From JAHJQQ01 sp032907525 (GTDB lineage Bacteria; Pseudomonadota; Gammaproteobacteria; Thiohalobacterales; Thiohalobacteraceae): a stretch of 64,000 nt of DNA. The translations under genes and the position numbers were made by a program. Of the stretch, positions 17,147 to 25,205 are shown piece by piece; within the stretch, counting starts at the first letter, position 1; every line of letters starts with the position of its first letter. The DNA lies in assembly GCA_032907525.1 (NCBI GenBank), contig JAJJPM010000021.1:4039-68038 (forward strand), read 5' to 3'. The notes under the pieces are model-generated. The model was not told the origin of the DNA, did not search any database, and saw only the letters and a list, made by a program, of their open reading frames with translations.

Positions 17147-17536
17147 ATGAGCACCAAACCGAGCAAGACCCTGGAAACCTTCCCCAATCCGCAGCCCGGC
17201 CGCGACTACCTGGTCCGGATCCGGATGCCGGAGTTCACCTGCCTGTGCCCGAAGACGGGCCAGCCGGATTTCGCGACCCTGCTCCTGGAATACATCCCGG
17301 AAGCCGCCTGTGTCGAGCTGAAGTCGCTGAAGCTCTACATCTGGTCGTTCCGCGACGAGGGCGCCTTCCACGAGGACGTCACCAACCGCATGCTCGACGA
17401 CCTGGTGGCCGCCACGCAGCCGCGTTTCATGCGGCTGACGGCGGAATTCAACGTGCGCGGCGGCATCTACACCCACGTCGTGGTCGAACACCGCGCCCCC
17501 GGCTGGCAGCCGGCACCGAAGGTCGAGCTGCCCTGA
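17147..17536 (+). CDS. queF: NADPH-dependent 7-cyano-7-deazaguanine reductase QueF (short form)
   Basis: This 129-residue protein is a short, single-domain QueF of the Bacillus type, not the long two-domain E. coli form. It has EFTCLCPKTGQPDF with the nucleophilic cysteine (Cys34), the ELKSLKLYIWSFRDEG substrate segment, and FHE with the glutamate that recognises preQ0 (Glu76). It reduces preQ0 to preQ1 in queuosine biosynthesis. The ATG at 17147 gives a normal N-terminus; the longer open frame upstream is repeat DNA. gluQ, which acts on queuosine-containing tRNA-Asp, lies 8 kb away, but no other queuosine gene is in the window. Confidence 0.93.
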   Translation: MSTKPSKTLETFPNPQPGRDYLVRIRMPEFTCLCPKTGQPDFATLLLEYIPEAACVELKSLKLYIWSFRDEGAFHEDVTNRMLDDLVAATQPRFMRLTAEFNVRGGIYTHVVVEHRAPGWQPAPKVELP

Positions 17537-17555
17537 CCGGCCGCCGGACGCGGCA

Positions 17556-18824
17556 GTGACCGGTCCCCACTTCCTGGGCATCGACGTCGGCACCTCCGGC
17601 GTGCGCGCCTGCCTGATCGATGCGCAGGGGCGGGAGATCGGTACCGCCCGGACGCCCCTTCCCGAACCGCTGCGCCGCGATGGCGGCGTCGAACAGGACC
17701 CGGGACTGTGGTGGCAGGCCCTGACACGGACCCTGGACGACCTCGCCGGGCGCTGTGATCTGCGCCGCGTCGCCGCCATCGCCGTCGACGCCACCTCGGC
17801 GACCGTGCTCGCCTGCGATGCGGACGGCACGCCGCCGGGACCCGCGCTGATGTACAACGACGGGCGCGCCGTTGCCGAGGCCGAACGCATCGCCGCCGCG
17901 GCCCCGGCCGGGAGCGCGGCGCGTGGTCCGCACAGCGGGCTCGCGAAGGCGCTGTGGCTGCGGGCGCGTCACCCCGGAGCCGTCCGGCTGCTGCACCAGG
18001 CCGACTGGCTGGTCGGGCAGTTGACGGGGCGCTTCGACGTCAGCGACGAGAACAACGTCCTCAAGCTCGGCTACGATCCCGTCGGCCGCCGCTGGCCCGG
18101 GTGGGTCGCGGAATTGATCCCGCTGGAGCGGCTGCCACGGGTGCTGCCGCCGGGCACGCCCGTCGCGCCGCTGCGGCAGACGCTGGCCCGGCGCTGGGCC
18201 ATGCCGCAGGCGCGGGTCGTCGCCGGAACCACCGACAGCACCGCCGCCTTCCTCGCCACCGGCGCCGACCGCATCGGCCAGGCCGTCACCTCACTCGGCA
18301 GCACCCTGGTCCTGAAAGTGCTGGCCGGGCGCCCCGTATCCGCACCCGAATACGGCGTCTACAGCCATCGGCTCGGCGAACGCTGGCTGGTCGGCGGCGC
18401 CTCCAACAGCGGCGGGGCCGTGCTGCGGCGTTTTTTCGATACGGCGCAACTGCGCGCGTTGGAGGCACGGCTCGACCCGGAGCATCCGACCGGGCTCGAC
18501 TACTATCCCCTGCCCGGCGTCGGCGAACGCTTCCCCGTCTGCGACCCGGGACTTCATCCACGCATGGAGCCCCGTCCCGCGGACGACGCGCGCTTTCTCC
18601 AGGGGCTGCTGGAAGGCATCGCGGCCATCGAACGGCAGGGTTATCGCCTGCTGCACGAACTCGGCGCGCCCTACCCTTCCGAGGTCATCAGCGTGGGTGG
18701 CGGCGCCGCCAATGCGCCCTGGCGACGGCTGCGCGAACGCCTGCTGGAGGTCCCGGTGACCGTCGCGGCCCACCAGGATGCGGCCTATGGCAGTGCGTGC
18801 CTGGCGATGCGAGGCGTGGTATGA
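17556..18824 (+). CDS. FGGY-family carbohydrate kinase, possibly D-ribulose kinase
   Basis: This 422-residue protein begins with a GTG codon 19 bases after queF. It has the FGGY kinase phosphate-1 loop (LGIDVGTSGVRACLID), an ALMYNDGRA segment, VVAGTTDSTAAFLATGA, and the C-terminal adenosine motif (VISVGGGAANAPWRRLRERL). At about 420 residues it is shorter than xylulokinase or glycerol kinase. It resembles the compact plant and cyanobacterial group (AtXK-1/SePSK) reported to phosphorylate D-ribulose; that comparison is from memory. Cotranscription with queF is likely from spacing, although the functions are unrelated. Confidence 0.85.
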   Translation: MTGPHFLGIDVGTSGVRACLIDAQGREIGTARTPLPEPLRRDGGVEQDPGLWWQALTRTLDDLAGRCDLRRVAAIAVDATSATVLACDADGTPPGPALMYNDGRAVAEAERIAAAAPAGSAARGPHSGLAKALWLRARHPGAVRLLHQADWLVGQLTGRFDVSDENNVLKLGYDPVGRRWPGWVAELIPLERLPRVLPPGTPVAPLRQTLARRWAMPQARVVAGTTDSTAAFLATGADRIGQAVTSLGSTLVLKVLAGRPVSAPEYGVYSHRLGERWLVGGASNSGGAVLRRFFDTAQLRALEARLDPEHPTGLDYYPLPGVGERFPVCDPGLHPRMEPRPADDARFLQGLLEGIAAIERQGYRLLHELGAPYPSEVISVGGGAANAPWRRLRERLLEVPVTVAAHQDAAYGSACLAMRGVV

Positions 18825-18921
18825 GTGCCGAAGCGCGGGCGTCTGCACCGATATCCCGGCTCGCGAAACGCCGGCGAATTGAATCACCCGGTGCCGCACC
18901 GCTAAACTGCACCCTCCACCT

Positions 18922-21375
18922 ATGCTCAGGGATGCCGCTCGATTGACCGTGTCCCGTCACAACCGGTCGCATGTGCCGCGCCCCGCCGAGATGCCGCCAC
19001 GCCGTACTACACCAACCGTTCTCCGCCGCTATATCGCTGTCCTGGTGATCGGGCTGCTGGGCGGCGTCCTGAGCGTCGCCGCATTCCTCTACGAACGCCA
19101 GCAGGACCACAGCCACCTGAGGCAGCGCTTCGAATTCCTCGCCAAGGAACGGGCGGCGCGCATGCAAGCGGACATCGAGCGCGCCCTGGAGAGCCTCACA
19201 TCGACCGGCGGTTTCTTCGACGCCAGCAGTGAAGTCACCCGCGCCGAATTCGAGGCCTTCCTGCGTACCCACCTGGACTCGCACCCGGAACTCCGCGCCA
19301 TCGAATGGCTGCCCCGGATCACCGCGGACCAACGCGCCTCCTTCGAGGCCGCGGCCCGTGCCGACGGCCTCGGGGATTTCCGGATCACGGAGCGCGCGGC
19401 CGACGAATCGCTCGTGCGGGCTGCGGAGCGGCCGGAATATTTTCCCGTGTGGTTCACGATGCCGCTGGAGCGGAACCGCCCGGCGCTCGGCTTCGATGCA
19501 TACAGCCGGCCCAACAACCGCAGCGTGATGGACGCGTCGCGCGACAGCGGCACGATTCTGGCCACTGAGGCCTTCACGCTGGTGCAGGATCCCGAGCGCA
19601 ACCGCAGCGTCGCCGTCTATCGGCCGGTCTACCGTGGCGGTGTCATCCCGGCAACACCGGCGGAACGGCGCCGGAATCTGCAAGGCTTTCTGGTCATCCT
19701 GCTGTGTGCGGCGGACCTCTCGGCCGTCTCGCGACACCAGGCCCAGCCGGCCGGCATCGACTGGATGCTGATCGATGAATCGGCCCCGCCGGAGAACCGC
19801 CTGCTCCACTTCCAGCCGTCGCGCCTGCGCGCCACGCCGGTGCCTCCGCCGCCCGGAGGGCGCTTCACCGGGCCGCTGGTCGCGGGCATAGCCCTGCAGG
19901 TGCCGGGGCGTGCGTGGAGCATGCAGTTCGCACCGGCACCCGAGTTCCACGACCTGGATCACCGCTCCCGCGAATGGCTGATGCTGGCGTTCGGCCTGGC
20001 GCTGACGACGCTGCTCGCCGTATACCAGGGGTCGCGCATCCGCCGCGCCGTCGAGGTCGAGAACCTCGCACGGCGCGACTATCTCACCGGCCTTCCCAAC
20101 CGCGCCCTGCTGGCCGAGCGTCTGGAGCACGCACTGACGCTGGCCGACCGCGAAGCGCGCACGCTGGCGGTGCTGTTTCTGGACCTCGACAGGTTCAAGC
20201 ACATCAACGACAGCATGGGACACTCGGTGGGTGACCATCTCCTGAAGCAGGTCGCGCAGCGCCTGAGCACGGTGGTGCGCCGTGAGGATACGCTGGTGCG
20301 CATGGGCGGTGATGAATTCGTCGTGCTGATGGAACATTTTCACCATGAGCGCGATGCGGCCCTGCTGGCGGACAAGGTGATCCAGTCGCTGGCCGATCCC
20401 ATCGAAGTCAACGGCCTGCCCGTGTACTTGACGACCAGCATCGGCATCAGCCTGTATCCGCGCGATGCCCGCAGCGCGGAAGGCCTGATCAGCAATGCGG
20501 ATGCCGCCATGTACCGGGCCAAGGAGTCGGGACGCAACGCCTATCAGTTCTACACACCCGAGCTCACGCGCATCGCCCATGAGCAGGTGACCCTGGTGAG
20601 CGACCTCAAGCACGCCCTGGAGCGTCAGGAACTGGAGCTCCATTACCAACCGCAGGTCGGCATCGCCGATGGACGGATCTTCGGGGTCGAGGCCCTGCTG
20701 CGCTGGCGGCACGGTGATGCCGGACTGGTCACTCCGGACCGTTTCATCCCGCTGGCCGAAGACACCGGCCTGATCATCCCCATCGGCGAATGGGTGCTGC
20801 GCGAGGCCTGCAGCCAGGCACAGCATTGGCTGGAGGCCGGCCTGCCGCTGGAACGGATCTCGGTGAACCTCGCCGGGCCGCAGATCCAGCGCGGCAACAT
20901 CGTCTCGGCCGTGGAACGGATACTGGCCGACACCGGCCTGCCCCCGGGCAAGCTGGAGCTGGAGGTCACCGAATCCTTCGTCATGGGGCAGGAGGACGCG
21001 GCCATCGCCACCCTGCGGCGGCTGCGCCGGCTGGGCATCACCATCGCCGTGGACGACTTCGGCACCGGTTATTCGTCGCTGTCGCGGCTCAAGCAGCTTC
21101 CCATCGACCGCCTCAAGATCGACCGCTCGTTCGTGCAGGATCTGCCGCACGACGAGGACGACACCGCCATCGCCCGCGCCGTCATCGCCCTCGGACACAG
21201 TCTGGGACTGCGCGTGATCGCGGAAGGCGTCGAGACCGCCGCCCAGGCACAGTTCCTTCTCGACGAGGGCTGCCAGGAGGCGCAGGGCTATTATTACAGC
21301 CGGCCCGTGGCCGCCGATGCGGTCGCCGGTGTCATGCGCGGCAATGGCCTCGCACGCAGCGCGCCCGGTCTCTGA
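18922..21375 (+). CDS. CHASE-sensor diguanylate cyclase/phosphodiesterase (GGDEF-EAL)
   Basis: This protein of 817 residues has a transmembrane helix near 33-55, a periplasmic CHASE-type sensor (about 90-310, including RAIEWLPRI), a second helix near 352-370, a GGDEF domain and an EAL domain. The cyclase motif is intact (RMGGDEFVVL, residues 460-469), with an inhibitory I-site RRED five residues before it. The EAL domain has EALLRW (590-595) and DDFGTGYSSLSRLKQLPIDR, so both c-di-GMP synthesis and breakdown are possible. The ligand is unknown. The start is uncertain: 18922 has no clear ribosome binding site, and the ATG at 18991 would also keep the first helix. Confidence 0.93.
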   Translation: MLRDAARLTVSRHNRSHVPRPAEMPPRRTTPTVLRRYIAVLVIGLLGGVLSVAAFLYERQQDHSHLRQRFEFLAKERAARMQADIERALESLTSTGGFFDASSEVTRAEFEAFLRTHLDSHPELRAIEWLPRITADQRASFEAAARADGLGDFRITERAADESLVRAAERPEYFPVWFTMPLERNRPALGFDAYSRPNNRSVMDASRDSGTILATEAFTLVQDPERNRSVAVYRPVYRGGVIPATPAERRRNLQGFLVILLCAADLSAVSRHQAQPAGIDWMLIDESAPPENRLLHFQPSRLRATPVPPPPGGRFTGPLVAGIALQVPGRAWSMQFAPAPEFHDLDHRSREWLMLAFGLALTTLLAVYQGSRIRRAVEVENLARRDYLTGLPNRALLAERLEHALTLADREARTLAVLFLDLDRFKHINDSMGHSVGDHLLKQVAQRLSTVVRREDTLVRMGGDEFVVLMEHFHHERDAALLADKVIQSLADPIEVNGLPVYLTTSIGISLYPRDARSAEGLISNADAAMYRAKESGRNAYQFYTPELTRIAHEQVTLVSDLKHALERQELELHYQPQVGIADGRIFGVEALLRWRHGDAGLVTPDRFIPLAEDTGLIIPIGEWVLREACSQAQHWLEAGLPLERISVNLAGPQIQRGNIVSAVERILADTGLPPGKLELEVTESFVMGQEDAAIATLRRLRRLGITIAVDDFGTGYSSLSRLKQLPIDRLKIDRSFVQDLPHDEDDTAIARAVIALGHSLGLRVIAEGVETAAQAQFLLDEGCQEAQGYYYSRPVAADAVAGVMRGNGLARSAPGL

Positions 21376-21407
21376 TCCACGCGCACCGTTCACGGCCAGG
21401 AGTCAGG

Positions 21408-22145
21408 ATGCAGGATCTCTTCAAAGGCGCGGGCTATCTCCTCGAAGGCTTCCGGCTGGTGCGGGCCCCCGGACTGAGGCGCTTCGTCGTCGTGCCGCTG
21501 CTGGTCAACGGCCTGCTGTTCGCCGGTCTGATCTTCGCCGCCCTGCAAGGCTTCGAACAGCTGGTGGCCTATCTGCTCGATTTCCTGCCGGACTGGCTGC
21601 ACTGGCTGCAATATCTGCTCTGGCCCCTGTTCGCCCTCAGTGCGCTGCTGATACTCGCCTACAGCTTCACCCTCGTCGCGAACCTGATCGCCGCACCCTT
21701 CAACGGCGTGCTTGCGGAAGCCGTAGAACAACATCTCACCGGGCAGACGACCGACCAGACCGGTGGCTGGCAGGCCATCGTCAGGGACATCCCGCGCAGC
21801 CTGCTGTCCGAGCTGCAGAAGCTCGCCTATTTCGCGGTACGCGCCCTGCCGCTGCTGCTCCTGTTCGTGATCCCCGGCATCAACTTCGCTGCGCCGCTGC
21901 TGTGGATGCTGTTCAGCGCCTGGATGCTCGCACTGGAATACGCCGACTATCCCATGGACAACCATGGTCTGAAATTCGGTCAGCAGCGGCCGCGCCTGCG
22001 GGAAAGGCGCCTGCTGACACTCGGCTTCGGGGCCGCCGTGCTCGGGCTGACCCTGGTCCCGATCGTGAACTTCCTGGTCATGCCCGCGGCCGTGGCCGGT
22101 GCGACGGCGTTATGGGTACGCGAGCTGCGGCAGCCCCCCGGCTGA
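21408..22145 (+). CDS. CysZ/EI24-family membrane protein
   Basis: This 245-residue protein has several hydrophobic helices (about 25-47, 75-100, 140-175, 198-230) and the features of the CysZ/EI24 family: an N-terminal KGAGYLLEGFRLVRAPGLRR, then FTLVANLIAAPFNGVLAEAV, and EYADYPMDNHG. E. coli CysZ is a sulfate uptake protein feeding cysteine synthesis. In other gammaproteobacteria the same family is found without sulfate genes, so I leave the symbol empty. AGGAG precedes the ATG at 21408. The gene follows the GGDEF-EAL gene by 32 bases and may share its transcript. Confidence 0.85.
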   Translation: MQDLFKGAGYLLEGFRLVRAPGLRRFVVVPLLVNGLLFAGLIFAALQGFEQLVAYLLDFLPDWLHWLQYLLWPLFALSALLILAYSFTLVANLIAAPFNGVLAEAVEQHLTGQTTDQTGGWQAIVRDIPRSLLSELQKLAYFAVRALPLLLLFVIPGINFAAPLLWMLFSAWMLALEYADYPMDNHGLKFGQQRPRLRERRLLTLGFGAAVLGLTLVPIVNFLVMPAAVAGATALWVRELRQPPG

Positions 22146-22217
22146 ATGGCCGTCAACGCGACAGCGCGCGAAGGCAACCTCGACGACCGTCGAGCAGTGA
22201 ACCTGGAAAACCCGCCT

Positions 22218-22235
22218 CAGCCACGGAAGCACACC
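22218..22235. repeat. single arm of the CCACGGAA repeat class
   Basis: CAGCCACGGAAGCACACC matches the left-arm motif of the inverted repeat at 45832-45994. The partner arm is not evident, so it is probably a solo remnant. It lies between the convergent stops of the CysZ-like gene and the aminotransferase gene. Confidence 0.5.
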
Positions 22236-22242
22236 GAGAGGT

Positions 22243-23421
22243 TCACCGCTTTCCGAGATAGCGGCGCAGCCGGCCTACGCCTTCCCGCAACTGCTCCAGC
22301 GATGTCGTATAAGCAAAGCGCACATGCTCGTCGGCGCGATGATGCCCGAAGTCGATGCCCGGCGTGATCGCCACGCCGGCCTCTTCGAGCAGCGCATGGC
22401 AGAAGGCGAAGCTGTCGTCGGTGAAGCGGCGGCAACCCGCATAGAGATAGAAGGCGCCCTGCGGTTCCACGGGAATGTCGAAGCCGAGTTCGCGCAGCGC
22501 GGGGAGCAGGAAGCCGCGGCGCTCGGCGAAAATGCGCCGCCGCTCCTCGAACACCGCCTGAGCCTCAGGGGTGAAGGCGGCCAGCGCCGCATGCTGCGCC
22601 AGCGTCGGTGCCGCGAGAAACAGGTTCTGGGCGAGCCGGTCGAGGGCCTCCACATATTCCGCCGGTGCCACCAGCCAGCCCAGCCGCCAGCCGGTCATGC
22701 CGAAATATTTCGAGAAGCTGTTGATGACGAACACGTCGTCGGCAACCGCCAGCGCCGACCGGGCCGTCACGTCGTAGGTGAGGCCATGATAGATCTCATC
22801 GACGATCAGGGCCGCCCCGCGTTCGCGGGCGAGACCGTGCAGCCCGGCGAGCTGGTCCGCCGTCAACAGCGTGCCGGACGGGTTCGCCGGCGAGGCGACC
22901 AGCACGGCCGCGACATCGGCCGTCCAATGCGCCTGCGCCAGTTCCGGTGTGAGCTGATAGCCGTGTGCGGCGTCGGTCGGCACCAGCCGCGCCCGCCCTT
23001 CCACCAGGCGTACGAAATTGCGGTTGCAGGGGTAACCGGGATCGCTCATCAGGACTTCGCGTCCCGGGTCGATCAGCGCGGCCAGCACCAGCTGCAGCGC
23101 ACCCGACGCGCCCGGCGTCAGGAGTATCCGGTCGGGATCTATGTCCAGACGGTCACGCGCACGGTAATGACCGGCGATCGCCTCCCGCAGCGCCCTCAGA
23201 CCCACGGCGGGCGTGTAATGGGTAAGCCCCCGGGTCAGGGACGCCTGCCCGGCGGCGATGATGGGGGCGGCGGTCGGGAAATCCGGCTCGCCGATCTCCA
23301 TGTGGACGATAGACCGCCCGGCGGCTTCCAGTTCGCGCGCCCGGGCCAGCAGGGCCATCACGTGGAAGGGCCGGATATCGTGCATACGGCGGGCCAGCTG
23401 CGGTTTCACATCGGCCGGCAT
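22243..23421 (-). CDS. PLP-dependent aminotransferase, class I/II fold
   Basis: This 392-residue protein has the fold-type I aminotransferase pattern: HMEIGEPDFPT, YTPAVGLRALREAIAGHY, SDPGYPCNR, SPANPSGT, the aspartate in IVDEIYHGLTY, and the PLP lysine in NSFSKYFGMTGWRLGW (Lys238). The sequence suits the group that uses alanine, aspartate or aromatic acids with 2-oxoglutarate, but substrate cannot be assigned. The ATG at 23421 gives the normal start; the frame also runs open across the upstream gene. It overlaps the end of cbbY by 16 bases, so it is translationally coupled to it. In glycolate salvage an aminotransferase could turn glyoxylate into glycine, but that is speculation. Confidence 0.9.
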   Translation of the reverse strand: MPADVKPQLARRMHDIRPFHVMALLARARELEAAGRSIVHMEIGEPDFPTAAPIIAAGQASLTRGLTHYTPAVGLRALREAIAGHYRARDRLDIDPDRILLTPGASGALQLVLAALIDPGREVLMSDPGYPCNRNFVRLVEGRARLVPTDAAHGYQLTPELAQAHWTADVAAVLVASPANPSGTLLTADQLAGLHGLARERGAALIVDEIYHGLTYDVTARSALAVADDVFVINSFSKYFGMTGWRLGWLVAPAEYVEALDRLAQNLFLAAPTLAQHAALAAFTPEAQAVFEERRRIFAERRGFLLPALRELGFDIPVEPQGAFYLYAGCRRFTDDSFAFCHALLEEAGVAITPGIDFGHHRADEHVRFAYTTSLEQLREGVGRLRRYLGKR

Positions 23422-24170
23422 CGGAGCCGACGCAACAGGTCGACGTTCACATACTCCGCACCATTCACCTCGCCGGCCAGAACCCGGAACGGGTGACCCG
23501 GCTCGCCGAGCTGGTCGAGCAGCAGCGCCGCTCCACTGAAGTCGTGCCCCTGAGTGTAATCGCTGACGGTCACGAGCGTCTTCAACCCGGCGGCGCGCGC
23601 CGCGATCAGGCCATTCTCCGAGTCCTCGAAGGCCAGGCACTCCGCGGGCTCGACACCCATATATTCCATGGCATGGAAATAGATATCCGGCGCCGGTTTC
23701 TTCTTGGGCACCATGCTGCCCGCCGCGATCACCTCGAACCAGGATTCCGCATCCGGTGCGAGACTCGCCTGGAGCAGCGCCGTGACGTTGTCCGGCGTAG
23801 TGGTCGTCGCGATCGCCAGGCGCAACCCTGCGGCGCGGGCCTCCTCCAGCAGCCGCCGCACCCCGGGGCGGAGCGGGACGCCACCCGAGGCGACCGTCTG
23901 GGTGTAGATGGCGGTCTTCGCCTGGTGGAGCCCGGCAATGAACGCCGCCATGTCGTCCGGGCCGCTGAAATCCGGCCGCTGGGTGTCCAGGTAATGGCGG
24001 ATGCGTTCCTTGCCGCCGGTCACCCCGAGAAGCTCGCGGTACAGGTCCTTGGACCAGACCCAGTCCAGGCCGGCCGCCGCGAAGGCGGCGTTGAACGCCT
24101 GTCTGTGAACCTCCTCGGTTTCCGCCAGGGTCCCGTCGACATCGAAAAGCAGTGCGCGCAACTCGCTCAT
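23406..24170 (-). CDS. cbbY: HAD-family phosphatase of CbbY type
   Basis: This HAD hydrolase of about 254 residues has the nucleophile motif LLFDVDGTLAETEEVHRQAF, a helical cap with ELLGVTGGKERIRHYL, motif II (AIATTTTPDN), the motif III lysine in KKKPAPDIYFHAM, and motif IV (AFEDSENGL). DGTLAETEE followed by TGGKERI is characteristic of CbbY. In photosynthetic bacteria CbbY dephosphorylates xylulose-1,5-bisphosphate, an inhibitory by-product of RuBisCO. This hints at a Calvin cycle, though no cbb genes are in view. The ATG at 24170 has GGAG upstream; an in-frame ATG six codons earlier (24188) is possible. It is coupled to the aminotransferase gene downstream and divergent from dksA. Confidence 0.85.
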   Translation of the reverse strand: MSELRALLFDVDGTLAETEEVHRQAFNAAFAAAGLDWVWSKDLYRELLGVTGGKERIRHYLDTQRPDFSGPDDMAAFIAGLHQAKTAIYTQTVASGGVPLRPGVRRLLEEARAAGLRLAIATTTTPDNVTALLQASLAPDAESWFEVIAAGSMVPKKKPAPDIYFHAMEYMGVEPAECLAFEDSENGLIAARAAGLKTLVTVSDYTQGHDFSGAALLLDQLGEPGHPFRVLAGEVNGAEYVNVDLLRRLRCRPM

Positions 24171-24407
24171 GACCAGGATCGTCTCCATCAAATGGGCGGT
24201 ATAGATTAATGAAGACCGGCGCGTCTTTCACGGCTGGATTCGAGCGGGTTTTCCGCCCCCCTCCGGGCTTGACTCGCGCCCCCGCTGCGCCGAAACTTAG
24301 CCGCTTATTCGAGGGGGCCGGCCCGCCCGGAGGCGAGAAACCGGCCTGTAACTCCACACTGACCCCATCTCAGACGGGCGGAAACTCCGCATCTGCAGGA
24401 GAGCTGA

Positions 24408-25103
24408 ATGGCTACCACAAAGAAGTCTGCGCCCAAGAAAAAGACGGTCGCGAAGAAGACCGCGACCAAGAGCGCGCCTGCCAAGAAGGCCGCGGTCAAG
24501 AAGGCGCCCGCCAAGAAGGCCGCGGCGCCGAAGGCGGCTGCCAAGAAGGTCGTGAGCAAGAAACCGGCGGCAGTGAAGGCGGCCGCGCCCAAGAAGCCTG
24601 CCGCAGCGCCCGCTGCCGCCAAGGCGCCCGCGAAGAAGGCCGCGGCCCCGAAAAAGGCCGCCGCCAAGCCGGCAGCCGGCACGGGCAGCACGCTGATCGA
24701 GAGCATCGAGCCCTACCGCGAGACGCCCGGCGAAGACTACATGAACGACGCCCAGAGGGAACACTTCCGCAACATCCTGCTGGCGTGGAAGCGCGAGCTG
24801 ATGGAAGAAGTGGACCGCACCGTGCATCACATGCAGGACGAAGCGGCCAACTTCCCCGATCCCAATGATCGCGCCACGCAGGAATCGGAATTCAGCATGG
24901 AGCTCCGCACCCGCGATCGCGAGCGCAAGCTGATCAAGAAGATCGACGAGACCCTGGGCAAGCTCGACCACGACGAATACGGCTACTGCGAATCCTGCGG
25001 CGTGGAGATCGGCATCCGCCGCCTGGAGGCCCGCCCCACCGCAGCACTGTGCATCGACTGCAAGACGCTGGACGAGATCCGTGAAAAGCAGATGGGCGGC
25101 TGA
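24408..25103 (+). CDS. dksA: DksA-family RNA polymerase-binding factor with a histone-H1-like N-terminal tail
   Basis: The C-terminal 137 residues are a normal DksA. A coiled coil has the acidic tip in FPDPNDRATQES, and a four-cysteine zinc finger has Cys194, Cys197, Cys215 and Cys218 (YCESCG, LCIDCKT). DksA binds the RNA polymerase secondary channel and works with ppGpp to retune transcription. The first 90 residues or so are unlike E. coli DksA (151 residues): a lysine/alanine/proline repeat tail (PAKKAAVKKAPAKKAAAPKA) similar to histone H1 and AlgP tails, likely disordered and able to bind DNA or RNA. The tail is in frame after a good ribosome binding site (GCAGGAGAGCTGA). gluQ follows, as in enterics. 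Confidence 0.93.
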   Translation: MATTKKSAPKKKTVAKKTATKSAPAKKAAVKKAPAKKAAAPKAAAKKVVSKKPAAVKAAAPKKPAAAPAAAKAPAKKAAAPKKAAAKPAAGTGSTLIESIEPYRETPGEDYMNDAQREHFRNILLAWKRELMEEVDRTVHHMQDEAANFPDPNDRATQESEFSMELRTRDRERKLIKKIDETLGKLDHDEYGYCESCGVEIGIRRLEARPTAALCIDCKTLDEIREKQMGG

Positions 25104-25126
25104 AGCGGCCGTGCGGCATGCCCCGA

Positions 25127-25156
25127 GAAAACCGGCCGCTGGCCGGTTTTCTTTTT
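25127..25156 (+). terminator. intrinsic terminator after dksA
   Basis: GAAAACCGGCC, a three-base loop, and GGCCGGTTTTC form a perfect 11-bp hairpin followed by five more T residues. It lies between dksA and gluQ. In Shigella a terminator in this same place makes gluQ expression depend on read-through from dksA, so a similar arrangement is likely. Confidence 0.9.
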
Positions 25157-25205
25157 GGTGCCCGCAAACGCGACCGTCCGTTCAGAGCTGCTAGAATCGG
25201 CGCCC

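Noticed and set aside
18688..21393. 901-codon open frame antisense to the GGDEF-EAL gene
   Set aside because: It covers a gene with clear CHASE, GGDEF and EAL domains and its translation has no recognisable motif.
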